From positions 1-64,000 of the forward strand of contig NZ_JAPFBW010000016.1 of the NCBI RefSeq assembly GCF_026153205.1: DNA of 64,000 bases, written 5' to 3'. Position numbers and translations under genes: made by a program. This DNA comes from Aquabacterium sp. A7-Y (GTDB lineage: Bacteria > Pseudomonadota > Gammaproteobacteria > Burkholderiales > Burkholderiaceae_C). The stretch's first letter is position 1. Each line of letters starts with the position of its first letter. The notes under the pieces are model-generated. The model was not told where the DNA came from. It saw only the letters and a list, made by a program, of their open reading frames with translations, and ran no database searches. Positions 26,883-35,349 of this stretch are shown in pieces.

Positions 26883-27914
26883 CTACACCACGGCACCAGC
26901 GTTGGGATCGTCCGGATCGTTTTCCTGACGCGTCGCCTTGATCAGGTCTTCCCGCTTGACGCCCAGCCACATCGCGATGGCAGCCGCGACGAACACGGAG
27001 GAATAGATGCCGAAGCAGATGCCGATGGTCAGCGCGATCGCAAAGTAGTGCAGGGTCGGGCCACCGAAGATCAGCATCGCCAGCACCATCATCTGCGTCG
27101 AGCCGTGGGTGATGATGGTCCGGCTCATCGTGCTGGTGATGGCGTGGTCGATCACCTCGGACGGCGTCATCTTGCGGTACTTCCGGAAGGCCTCACGGAT
27201 CCGGTCGAAGATCACCACCGACTCATTGACCGAGTAGCCCAGCACCGCCAGCACCGCCGCCAGCACCGAGAGCGAGAACTCCCACTGGAAGAAGGCGAAG
27301 AAGCCGAGGATGATGATCACGTCGTGCAGGTTGGCAATGATGGCGGCCACCGAGAACTTCCACTCGAAGCGCATTGCCAGGTAGATCATGATGCCGGCAA
27401 TCGTCACCAGCAGCGCCAGCGCGCCGTCGCGAGCCAGCTCGGAACCGACCTGCGGCCCGACGAACTCGCTGCGCTGCAGCTTCAGCGGCTCGGCCGACGC
27501 GGTGGCGCAGACCTCGCGCCCGACCGCCTCGCCCTTGGGGCTGATTTCCTGGCGCCGCTCGACCTTGCCGCCCTCGGCCTGGCACAGCGCGCCGAACACG
27601 CGGCCCACCACCTCGGCCTGCTTGACTTCGCCGCGCAGCGGCAGGCGGATCAGCACGTCGCGCGAGGTGCCGAAGTTCTGCACCAGCACTTCGCCGAAGT
27701 TCTGTGCCTCGACGGTGCTGCGCACCTTGCCAAGGTCGGCCGGCTGGCTGTATTGCACCTCCATCACGGTGCCGCCGGTGAACTCGATCGACAGGTGCAG
27801 GCCGCGCGTGACCAGAAAAAACACCGCCAGGAGGAAGGTCACGACGGAGATGATGTTGAACACCAGCGCGTGCCGCATGAAGGGGATGTCGCGCTTGATC
27901 CGGAAAAATTCCAT
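26883..27914 (-). CDS. secF: Protein translocase subunit SecF
   Basis: Inner-membrane Sec translocase accessory subunit that, with SecD, uses the proton gradient to pull proteins into the periplasm. 343 residues with six transmembrane segments. The conserved start region is LSIEFTGGTVMEVQYSQP, followed by the periplasmic loop. The later segment GYSVNESVVIFDRIREAFRK is the family hallmark. It is the last gene of yajC-secD-secF and lies 95 bp after secD. Confidence 0.96.
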   Translation of the reverse strand: MEFFRIKRDIPFMRHALVFNIISVVTFLLAVFFLVTRGLHLSIEFTGGTVMEVQYSQPADLGKVRSTVEAQNFGEVLVQNFGTSRDVLIRLPLRGEVKQAEVVGRVFGALCQAEGGKVERRQEISPKGEAVGREVCATASAEPLKLQRSEFVGPQVGSELARDGALALLVTIAGIMIYLAMRFEWKFSVAAIIANLHDVIIILGFFAFFQWEFSLSVLAAVLAVLGYSVNESVVIFDRIREAFRKYRKMTPSEVIDHAITSTMSRTIITHGSTQMMVLAMLIFGGPTLHYFAIALTIGICFGIYSSVFVAAAIAMWLGVKREDLIKATRQENDPDDPNAGAVV

Positions 27915-28009
27915 GGACGGGAGTCCCTACTGTTGAAGGCGGCGACAGGGCGGACCGTCCCGCCTGCTGTCGCTGCGCACCGTTGCTTCGCTTTTCGCCC
28001 GTGACCGGC

Positions 28010-29881
28010 TCAGACCGCGTCGGCGCTTTCGGCGCCGGGCTTCCAGACCTGGCCGATGGAGACCGACTTGAGCTTCTTCTGGCGGCCGTACCACAGGTTC
28101 ACCAGCCCGCGCGAGAACAGCACGGCCGAGAACATCGAGGTCAGGATGCCGAGGCAGTGCACCACCGCGAAGCCGCGCACCGGGCCGGAGCCGAAGGCCA
28201 GCAGCGCGACACCGGCTATCAGGGTGGTGACGTTGGAGTCCAGGATGGTCGCCCAGGCACGCTCGTAGCCGACGTGGATGGCGGTCTGCGGCGAGCTGCC
28301 GTTGCGCAGCTCCTCGCGCACCCGCTCGTTGATCAGCACGTTGGCGTCGATCGCCATGCCCAGGGTCAGGGCAATGGCCGCAATGCCGGGCAGGCTCAAG
28401 GTGGCCTGCAGCATCGACAGCACCGCCACCAGCAGCAGCACATTGACCGCCAGCGCGACGGTCGAGAACACGCCGAACAGCCGGTAGTAGAGGCACATGA
28501 AGACGGCGATCGCGATGAAGCCGTAGAGCACGCTGTTGAACCCCTTGGCGATGTTGTCGGCGCCCAGGGCCGGACCGATGGTGCGCTCCTCGATGATCTC
28601 CATCGGCGCGGCCAGCGAGCCGGCGCGCAGCAGCAGCGCGGTGTCGTTGGCTTCCTGGGTCGTCATGGCGCCGGAAATCTGCACCCGGCCGCCGCCGATC
28701 TCGCTGCGGATCACCGGTGCGGTCACGACCTCGCCCTTGCCCTTCTCGAACAGCAGGATCGCCATGCGCTTGTTGATGTTGTCGCGCGTGACGTCGCGGA
28801 AGATGCGCGCGCCCTTGGCATCCAGGGTCAGGTGCACCGCGGGCTGCTGCTGGTCGTCGAAGCCGGCCTGGGCGTCGGTCAGGTTCTCGCCGGTCAGGAT
28901 GACCTGGCGCTTGACGATGATGGCGCCGCCGCCGCGCTCGGTGTAGCGCTCGGTGCCGAAAGGCACGGCCCCGCTGCCGGCGGCGCCCACGGCCTCGGGG
29001 CTGTCGTCCACCAGTCGCACTTCCAAGGTGGCGGTACGGCCGATGATGTCCTTGGCGCGCGCGGTGTCCTGCACGCCGGGCAACTGCACCACCACCCGGT
29101 CGAGGCCCTGCTGCTGGATCACCGGCTCGCTGGTCCCCAGCTCGTTGATGCGGTTGTGCAAGGTCGTGATGTTCTGCTTGAGCGCCTGCTCCTGTACGCG
29201 CCGCGCCGCCTCGATCTTGAGCGTGCCGACCAGCTTGGCGTCGCTGCCCTCGGGCTGCTGCCCCCAGCTCATGTCCGGCACCTGGTCCGTGAGCAGCTGC
29301 AGGGCAGCTGCCATCGCCTGCGTATCGCGGAAGCGCACCTCGACGTTGTCGCCGGCGCGGGCGATGCCGGCGTGGCGGATGTTCTTGTCGCGCAGCAGGG
29401 TGCGGATGTCGGAGGTCAGCGACTCGGCCCGCTTGGTCAGCGCCGCCTTCATGTCGACCTGCATCAGGAAGTGCACGCCGCCGCGCAGGTCCAGGCCCAG
29501 GTACATCGGCATCGCGTGAAGGGCGCTCAACCACTGCGGCGAGCGCGGCACCAGGTTCAGCGCGACGATGTAGGTCGGGTCCTGGGGATCGGCGTTGAGC
29601 GCCTTCTCGATCACGTCGCGGGCCTTGAGCTGGGCGTCGGTGTCGGCGAAACGCGCCCTGACCGAGTTGCCCTCGAACTGCACGAAGTCAGGCTGCAAGC
29701 CGGCTTGCTTCAGGGCCTGCTCGACACGGCCGGACAGAGCCTCGTCCACCTTCACGGTGGCCTTGGCGCTGGACACCTGGACGGCCGGCGCCTCGCCGAA
29801 CAAGTTGGGCAGGGTGTAAATCAACCCCACCAGCACGGCGACCACCAGGATCGCGTATTTCCACCACGGATAGCGGTTCAT
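28010..29881 (-). CDS. secD: Protein translocase subunit SecD
   Basis: 623-residue partner of SecF. N-terminal transmembrane segment (YAILVVAVLVGLIYTLPNLFGE), large periplasmic P1 domain with the LGLDLRGGVHFLMQVD motif, and a C-terminal transmembrane block with FGVFSTVALAVNVLLLVAVLSM and GMAIDANVLINERVREELRNG, where the conserved Asp in transmembrane segment 4 is present. Follows yajC by 71 bp on the minus strand. Confidence 0.96.
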   Translation of the reverse strand: MNRYPWWKYAILVVAVLVGLIYTLPNLFGEAPAVQVSSAKATVKVDEALSGRVEQALKQAGLQPDFVQFEGNSVRARFADTDAQLKARDVIEKALNADPQDPTYIVALNLVPRSPQWLSALHAMPMYLGLDLRGGVHFLMQVDMKAALTKRAESLTSDIRTLLRDKNIRHAGIARAGDNVEVRFRDTQAMAAALQLLTDQVPDMSWGQQPEGSDAKLVGTLKIEAARRVQEQALKQNITTLHNRINELGTSEPVIQQQGLDRVVVQLPGVQDTARAKDIIGRTATLEVRLVDDSPEAVGAAGSGAVPFGTERYTERGGGAIIVKRQVILTGENLTDAQAGFDDQQQPAVHLTLDAKGARIFRDVTRDNINKRMAILLFEKGKGEVVTAPVIRSEIGGGRVQISGAMTTQEANDTALLLRAGSLAAPMEIIEERTIGPALGADNIAKGFNSVLYGFIAIAVFMCLYYRLFGVFSTVALAVNVLLLVAVLSMLQATLSLPGIAAIALTLGMAIDANVLINERVREELRNGSSPQTAIHVGYERAWATILDSNVTTLIAGVALLAFGSGPVRGFAVVHCLGILTSMFSAVLFSRGLVNLWYGRQKKLKSVSIGQVWKPGAESADAV

Positions 29882-29952
29882 GACAGCTCTCTTGCCTCAG
29901 GCTGGGTCCGGGCGCAGCGGGCGCTCGGCGGGAAGGGTGCGCGACCGGCTTT

Positions 29953-30282
29953 TTACTTGATCGTGCCCTTGGGCAGGACCTGGACCACGGCGCTGCGCTG
30001 GATCAGGATCTCGACGCCGCTGGAAATCTCCAGGTGCAGGTAGGTCTCGCCCAGCTTGGCGACCTTGCCCAGCATGCCGCCGGCGGTCACGATCTCGTCG
30101 CCCTTTGCAATGGCTTCGATCATCGCCTTGAGCTCCTTCTGGCGCTTCATCTGGGGCCGGATCATGATGAAGTAAAGCACCACGAACATCAGCACCAGGG
30201 GCAGCATGCTGAGCAGGCCGGACTGGGCACCGCCCGATGCGGCGGCGGGTGCGGCCTGTGCGAAGGCTTCAGAGATAAACAC
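29953..30282 (-). CDS. yajC: Preprotein translocase subunit YajC
   Basis: 109-residue single-pass membrane protein of the SecDF-YajC complex. Hydrophobic segment LLSMLPLVLMFVVLYFIMIRP, then QMKRQKELKAMIEAIAKGDEIVTAGGMLGKVAKL and the C-terminal beta part. The start is GTG at 30282. No tgt or queA lies upstream, where they often are; the VWA gene of the TerD/TelA operon ends 160 bp away. Confidence 0.95.
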   Translation of the reverse strand: MFISEAFAQAAPAAASGGAQSGLLSMLPLVLMFVVLYFIMIRPQMKRQKELKAMIEAIAKGDEIVTAGGMLGKVAKLGETYLHLEISSGVEILIQRSAVVQVLPKGTIK

Positions 30283-30441
30283 GGCTCGGTCTCCAGGGAG
30301 AATGGATAAACATTCGATTGTATGCGCCCGCCTCGACCGGGTTGGTCAAACGACCCTCGCCGTGCAACCGGCGGCGAGCCGTGGCCGCCGGCACTGACTG
30401 ACACGCAGGCTGGGCGGCCGGGCCGGCCGCTCAGCCCCGCC

Positions 30442-31158
30442 TCAACCCTGCTTGCCGATCCACTTGGAGAACTCGGGCGAGATCAGCGCCCCGAGCAGGG
30501 TCTCGTCCTCGATGCCGCGCAGCTGGCGCAGTTGCACGAAGCCGGCGTTGGGCTCGGCCTCGGCAACCGCTTCGAGATAGCTCAGGTCCGAGTTGCCGAT
30601 GCCGACGAACTGCACGTAGGCGCGCCGGCTGCGCAGCGCCTGCAGGGTCGCTTCGAAGGCCTCGCGGTCCATGTTTTCGCCATCGGTGATCAACAGGATC
30701 ATCAGCGGCTGCTCGCCGACTGCCTGCCTGGCGACCTCACCGGCCTTGTCCTTCGCGCCAAACAGGCGGCCCAGCTTGCTGGCCTTCTTGCCTTCGGTGC
30801 CGTAGTAGTGCGCCTGGATGGACTGCAGCACTGGCGCGTAGGCGGTACCGCCCCACTTCTTCAGCGTGCCGTTGGCCACGATCTCGCGGGCGACAAAACC
30901 GTCGATGCTGTTCATCGTCGCCTGGCCGACGTAGCCATGGCCGTCGTCGAACACCCAGACGTCAAGCAGCTGGTCGCTGTCGAACTTCATCGCCACCGCG
31001 AGGCAGCGCTCGACGACCGCCTGCACGATGCCGGCCTGGTACTCGTCCCTCATGGAGCCGGAGATATCGACCGCCAGCGCCACCTGCGACGGCACCGGCG
31101 TGATGCCGCGCTTCTGGAGCACGATCTCGGTCTTCTTGACGAGGTTGATCATGGACAT
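30442..31158 (-). CDS. VWA-domain protein of the TerD/TelA operon
   Basis: 238-residue cytosolic von Willebrand factor A-type protein. The metal-ion-dependent adhesion site DISGSMRDEY is near residue 30. A later Thr is in WGGTAYAPVL and an Asp in LITDGENMDREAFE, so the MIDAS is complete. The pattern is that of TerF/TerY-like proteins that accompany tellurium-resistance genes. It lies 51 bp after telA and is the last gene of the operon. Probably a metal-dependent scaffold that binds the other members; the ligand is unknown. Confidence 0.85.
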   Translation of the reverse strand: MSMINLVKKTEIVLQKRGITPVPSQVALAVDISGSMRDEYQAGIVQAVVERCLAVAMKFDSDQLLDVWVFDDGHGYVGQATMNSIDGFVAREIVANGTLKKWGGTAYAPVLQSIQAHYYGTEGKKASKLGRLFGAKDKAGEVARQAVGEQPLMILLITDGENMDREAFEATLQALRSRRAYVQFVGIGNSDLSYLEAVAEAEPNAGFVQLRQLRGIEDETLLGALISPEFSKWIGKQG

Positions 31159-31201
31159 GGGGGACCCTCTCTGTGTCGTTGTATGGATATTGTGGTCGGG
31201 A

Positions 31202-31220
31202 GCCCGGCCTCAGGCCGGGC
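31202..31220 (-). promoter_or_regulatory. Hairpin whose loop is the telA stop codon
   Basis: GCCCGGCC-TGA-GGCCGGGC on the transcript: an 8-bp stem with the telA stop codon as the 3-base loop. No T-run follows. It could stabilise the upstream message or limit read-through into the VWA gene. Confidence 0.4.
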
Positions 31221-32415
31221 GGCCGATGGCGGCCTTCAACTCGTTCTGCAGCACCCCGATGCGGCGCTCGGCGTCCTGGCGCTGGGCCTGGCCCTCGCGC
31301 TGGATGGACAGCACCTCCTCGACGGTGGAGATCAGCGTCTGCTGCACCTGCTCCAGGGTCTCGATGTCGATCACCGAGCGCTGGTTGGCGCGGGCGGTTT
31401 CGACCGAGTTCTGCTTCAGCAGCTCGGCGTTGCGGCGCAGGAACTCGTTGGTCGCATCGTCGATGTTCTTGGCCAGCGCCACCGCCTGGCTCTGCTCATT
31501 GAGCGACAGCGCCAGCATGAACTGGCGCCGCCAGGCGGGAATGGTGAGTTCCTTGATGTTCTGGAACTTCTCGATGATGGTCTGGTTGTTGCTCTGGATG
31601 ATGCGGATCATCGGCAGGGTCTGCAGCGCCGACATGCGCAGCGCCAGCAGGTCGGCGACCCGCTTTTCCAGCCGCTCGGCGAACTGGCGCAGGTCGTTGA
31701 TGCGCTGCGCGGCGCCGACGTCGCCGGGCTCGGGCTGGGCGTTCAGCTCGCCCTGCAGCTCGGCCAGCTTGAGCTTGCCGGCCGCCACCGAGACGCTCAG
31801 ACGGCGAAACTCCTCCTGGGTCGCGGCAAAGGCCTGGTCCAGGTCCTGCACGCGCTGGCGCAGGCCCTGCTGCGAAATGTCGACTTCGCCGACCAGCTTT
31901 TCCAGCTGCTTGTCGGTGGACTGGAACTGCTGAATCAGCGCTTCCTTGCCGAGCTTGAAACGGTCCACCAGCCCGCCGATCAGCGGGATGCGGCTGCGCT
32001 GCGTGCTGAGCGCGCCGAGGTTGATGGACTTCGCGGTGACCACAATGGTGCTCAGCTTGCTGCCGATCTCGCCCAGGTCCTTGTTTTTCACCTGCGCCAG
32101 GATGCGGTCGGCGTACTTGGAGGCATGGTTGGCCGCCTCGCTGCCCAGGTCGTGCACCGTCATCGGCTTGCTGGTGTCGAGGCGCTCGGCCAGGCTTTTC
32201 ACCTGCGCCGCGTCCTGCGGTCCGAGCTGCTGTTCGCTGAGCAGCTGGTCCAGGCTCATGGCCGGGGCGGCCTGCAGGGGGAAAGCCGGGGCGGGGGCAT
32301 AGGCCTGGGCCGGCGCGTAAGGCGCGGCCGCCGGGGCGACCGCGGTGGTGGGTGCCGGGGCGGGCGCGGGGACCGGATCGAGGGCCAGGGCGGATTTCGG
32401 CTTGAAGCTAGTCAT
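31210..32415 (-). CDS. telA: TelA-type toxic anion resistance protein
   Basis: 401-residue TelA/KlaA family protein. A Pro/Ala-rich N-terminus (residues 14-52) precedes a helical, coiled-coil domain with RSRIPLIGGLVDRFKLGKEALIQQFQSTDKQLEKL, MRIIQSNNQTIIEKFQNIKELTIPAWRRQFMLALSLNEQ and VEEVLSIQREGQAQRQDAERRI. TelA was named from tellurite resistance on plasmid RK2, but chromosomal copies act in wider envelope or chemical stress. Overlaps the preceding TelA-like paralogue by 8 bp, so the two are probably produced together. Confidence 0.88.
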   Translation of the reverse strand: MTSFKPKSALALDPVPAPAPAPTTAVAPAAAPYAPAQAYAPAPAFPLQAAPAMSLDQLLSEQQLGPQDAAQVKSLAERLDTSKPMTVHDLGSEAANHASKYADRILAQVKNKDLGEIGSKLSTIVVTAKSINLGALSTQRSRIPLIGGLVDRFKLGKEALIQQFQSTDKQLEKLVGEVDISQQGLRQRVQDLDQAFAATQEEFRRLSVSVAAGKLKLAELQGELNAQPEPGDVGAAQRINDLRQFAERLEKRVADLLALRMSALQTLPMIRIIQSNNQTIIEKFQNIKELTIPAWRRQFMLALSLNEQSQAVALAKNIDDATNEFLRRNAELLKQNSVETARANQRSVIDIETLEQVQQTLISTVEEVLSIQREGQAQRQDAERRIGVLQNELKAAIGRPA

Positions 32416-33502
32416 AGACTTTCCGGGAGGTGAGGGTCACGAGATGGCCCAGCTGGTCCATCAGCTGTTGGTGGGTGTCGAGCGCCTTGGAGTCGCCCAC
32501 CGCCAACTCCTTGTGCGACTGCAGCGGCGCCAGGAATTGCTGGCGCCACAGCGGCAGGGTCGCGAAACGCAGGGTCTGCACCCGCTCGGCCACGGTGAGC
32601 AGGTGTTCGCGGGCGATCTGCAGCTGGCGGCGTGTCATGTCGGCCGAAGCCGACAGCGTGGACAGCAGCTGCGCACGACGCGCCAGGCGTTCCCGGGTGG
32701 CGGGCGGCCGGTCGGCCAGCAGGTGCTCGGCGAGCCGGCAGGCCCAGTGGTGCTGGGCCAGCGACCGCAGCTGGTCCTCGTTTCGCTCGATCAGCTCGAC
32801 CAGCCGGCCGGCGTCGTCCAGCACGGCCTGCTCCATCGCGGCCAGCTCCTTCAGGCGCGCCTCCAGCGTCTGGTCCAGGCTGGCGAGCCAGGTCACCGGG
32901 GACCGGGTCAGGCGCTGCAGCCAGCCGCTGCGGGCTTGCGGGCGCACGCTCGCCAGATCGTCCAGCGTCTGCTTCAGCAGCGCCCCCACCCGCGGCAGAT
33001 CGGGGTCCGTCATGATGCGCATGGCCTGCTTCAGCAGGCCGTCCACCGCCGCTGCCGGGCCTTCGCCAAACTGCAGGATGTCCTCGTCGCGAGCCGTGTC
33101 CAGGTCCTTCAGCAGGCGGAAGGTGGTGCGCTGGTGCTGCAGCTCGGTGGGCGCGCCGGGCAGCTGGGCCAGGGCGTCCAGGAAGGCCGCGGGCAGCTCG
33201 GCGCTGATCGAGGGCGCGAACAGCGCCCTTGGCGGCACGGCCTGGTGGTGCTGTTCGGCCTCAAAGGTGCGCACCGCGGGCGTCGCGGGGGCTTGCGACT
33301 GCATGCCGTGGAAGGTCCGCACGGCCGGCGCGGCCTCCGGGGCCGCCACCGCACGCCGCGGTTCGCCATGGAAGGTGCGCACCCCGGCGGGGGCCGGCAC
33401 GGGGGCGGCCGGCGTCACCGGCGCCGGGCCTGCTGCCGGTGAGGCGGCGGCATCGGGCGGGGAAGGAGCCAGCTTCCCGCCGCCGAACAGCGGACGTGTC
33501 AT
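32408..33502 (-). CDS. TelA-paralogue with RTFHG repeats
   Basis: 364-residue protein with an unstructured Pro/Ala-rich N-terminus carrying VRTFHG twice and VRTFEA once (residues 41, 61 and 77). A helical domain follows (about 95-364). Its C-terminal section (LRFATLPLWRQQFLAPLQSHKELAVG) matches the TelA segment around LTIPAWRRQFMLALSLNEQ, so it looks like a diverged TelA paralogue. In Bacillus, TelA-like YceH/YaaN neighbours XpaC, so paired TelA-type proteins have a precedent. The repeats look like docking motifs for another operon member; this is inference. I do not know a named family. Confidence 0.72.
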   Translation of the reverse strand: MTRPLFGGGKLAPSPPDAAASPAAGPAPVTPAAPVPAPAGVRTFHGEPRRAVAAPEAAPAVRTFHGMQSQAPATPAVRTFEAEQHHQAVPPRALFAPSISAELPAAFLDALAQLPGAPTELQHQRTTFRLLKDLDTARDEDILQFGEGPAAAVDGLLKQAMRIMTDPDLPRVGALLKQTLDDLASVRPQARSGWLQRLTRSPVTWLASLDQTLEARLKELAAMEQAVLDDAGRLVELIERNEDQLRSLAQHHWACRLAEHLLADRPPATRERLARRAQLLSTLSASADMTRRQLQIAREHLLTVAERVQTLRFATLPLWRQQFLAPLQSHKELAVGDSKALDTHQQLMDQLGHLVTLTSRKVYD

Positions 33503-33539
33503 GCGTCGCGGTCCTCGGGGAGCGCGGCTGTCGAAAAGC

Positions 33540-34121
33540 TCAGTTCAGGTAGCCGCCGACGAAGGTGCCCAGGTCCAGCGCGTAGCCGGCGCCCACGGCG
33601 CGGAACTCCCACTGGCCCTCGCCATTGCGCACCAGCGAGCCCATCTGCACCGCCGTTTCGCGGCTGAAGGCTTCGTCCAGGTCGTAGGTGCACAGCACCT
33701 TGCCGGTCTGCTCGTTGTAGATGCGGATGTAGGCGTCCTTGAGCATGCCGAAGTGCTGGTTGCGCTCGGCCGCTTCGTGGAGGGTCACGACGAAGGAGAT
33801 CTCGCGCACCTCGGCTTCGAGCTTGGGCAGCTCGACCACCAGGGTCTCGTCGTCGCCGTCGCCGGCGCCGGTGCGGTTGTCGCCGCTGTGCAGCACCGAG
33901 CCGTTGGGCGTGGCCTTGTTGTTGTAGAAGACGAAGTGCTGCTCGCTCAGCAGCTTGGGCTCCTGCTGCGCGTTCAGGCGACACACGAAGGCCGACACGT
34001 CGAGGTCCAGCGGCGGCGTGGTCTGCGGCAGCTCCCAGCCCAGGCCGACGCGCACGCGGGCCAGCGCCGGCTCGGACTTGGTCAGGTTCAGGGTTCCGCC
34101 CTTCTTGAGATTGATGGTCAT
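33540..34121 (-). CDS. TerD-family calcium-binding stress protein
   Basis: 193-residue TerD-type beta-sandwich protein. It begins MTINLKKGGTLNLTK and carries the family's PPLDLDVSAFVC and NNKATPNGSVLHSGDNRTGAGDGDDE. The Asp/Asn-rich loops of these motifs bind two calcium ions in characterised TerD proteins. It is the first gene of the four-gene operon; the start is at 34121 because the longer open frame upstream is antisense to the phosphoesterase gene. TerD proteins belong to tellurite-resistance and phage-defence-associated stress modules. Confidence 0.9.
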   Translation of the reverse strand: MTINLKKGGTLNLTKSEPALARVRVGLGWELPQTTPPLDLDVSAFVCRLNAQQEPKLLSEQHFVFYNNKATPNGSVLHSGDNRTGAGDGDDETLVVELPKLEAEVREISFVVTLHEAAERNQHFGMLKDAYIRIYNEQTGKVLCTYDLDEAFSRETAVQMGSLVRNGEGQWEFRAVGAGYALDLGTFVGGYLN

Positions 34122-34436
34122 CACTACCCTCTGTTGATGTTGGCTTTTTGCTTTTTGCCTGGGCGCCGATGTTAGCCCCAGTCGGCGCCCGCCCTGCCCC
34201 CGCAAAAGGGGGGCGGCGGACCCGCAGGAGGCGACTCTACAACGCGGCGAGCGGTTTGCCGTGGAGCGGCGCCGACACGGCGAGCACTCCGCGGCCACGC
34301 CGTCGGCCTGCTGCACCCGTCCGGCGGCGCAGCGGCCGCCGGGGGCCGGCTCCCTTATAGTGGCCCCAAGCCGCAGCACACGGCAGCGAGGTGAGCCCCC
34401 GCTGCTTCCGGGCGGACGAGCACCCTGGAGGACGTC
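34122..34436. other. Divergent promoter region, terD operon / phosphoesterase
   Basis: A 315-bp gene-free interval. It contains the perfect inverted repeat at 34161-34190, a CCCCC-GCAAAA-GGGGG dyad at 34197-34212 and a TATAGT element at 34356-34361 reading toward the phosphoesterase. No other gene is seen. Confidence 0.45.
34161..34190. promoter_or_regulatory. 9-bp inverted repeat in the terD leader
   Basis: GGGCGCCGA (34161-34169) and TCGGCGCCC (34182-34190) are perfect complements with a 12-base spacer, 40-70 bp upstream of the terD start. The two arms could be an operator or a leader hairpin. No T-run follows on the terD strand, so it is not a terminator for it. Confidence 0.45.
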
Positions 34437-35249
34437 GTGGCCCGCATCCTGATCTATTCCGACCTGCACCTCGAATTCGGCCCCTTCACGCCGCCGCCGG
34501 GGCTGGCCTATGACGTCGTGATCCTGGCCGGCGACATCCAGACGCCGGGCGCACGCGGGGTGCGCTGGGCGCAGCGCAGGGCGGTGTTCCAGGGCCGGCC
34601 GGTCATCTACGTGCCGGGCAACCACGAGTACTACGGTCAGCCGCGCGCCCTGCAGCTGGCGCTGATGCGCGAGATCGCGCAGGAAGGCAATGTGCACGTG
34701 CTCGACCGCGATGTCTGCGAGGTGGCCGGCATCCGTTTTCTCGGCGTGACGCTGTGGACCGACTTCCGCCTCCACGAACACCTCGGCACCCCCTGGCCCG
34801 AGGCCGCCGAGGTGGCCGGCCAGCGCATGAACGACTTCCGCCTGATCCAGGAGGGGCACGACAGCGACGAAGGCGGCCCCGACCCCTTCCGCCCCGAGGA
34901 CGCGCTGCAGGAACACCAGCTGGGCCGCGCCTGGCTGCAGCAGCAGCTCGAGCAAGCCGCCGAAACGCCTGCTCTGCCCACGGTGGTCGTCACGCACCAT
35001 GCGCCCAGCCCGCGCAGCGTCTCGGCCCCCTTCCAGGGCCATCCGCTCTCGCCGGCCTTCGCCTCGGAGCTGCCCGGCGAATTTTTCGGGGGCGCGCGGC
35101 TGTGGGTGCACGGACACATCCACACCAACAGCGACTACCGGGTCGGCGACACCCGGATCATCTGCAATCCGCGTGGCTACTGGGAACCCGAGCACCAGCG
35201 CACCGACAACCCCGGCTTCAACCCGGGGCTGGTGGTGGAGGTGGGCTGA
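34437..35249 (+). CDS. Calcineurin-like metallophosphoesterase
   Basis: 270-residue cytosolic binuclear metallophosphoesterase. It begins with GTG at 34437 (ARILIYSDLHLEFG, with the first Asp and His ligands), then VVILAGDIQTPG (second Asp), PGNHEYYGQP (Asn-His) and VVVTHHAPSP. It ends LWVHGHIHTNSDYRVGD (last His ligands). Substrate unknown: it could be a nucleotide or phosphoprotein. The start follows CTGGAGG at the right spacing. Divergent from the terD operon. Confidence 0.9.
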   Translation: MARILIYSDLHLEFGPFTPPPGLAYDVVILAGDIQTPGARGVRWAQRRAVFQGRPVIYVPGNHEYYGQPRALQLALMREIAQEGNVHVLDRDVCEVAGIRFLGVTLWTDFRLHEHLGTPWPEAAEVAGQRMNDFRLIQEGHDSDEGGPDPFRPEDALQEHQLGRAWLQQQLEQAAETPALPTVVVTHHAPSPRSVSAPFQGHPLSPAFASELPGEFFGGARLWVHGHIHTNSDYRVGDTRIICNPRGYWEPEHQRTDNPGFNPGLVVEVG

Positions 35250-35349
35250 GGCGGCTCGGGACAGTCCGCTGGCCCCGTGAAGGACGGCGATATGATCAAG
35301 CCGGACGTGCCCGGAAGCCGTCTGCAGACTCGCACTGAACAGGACGGAC

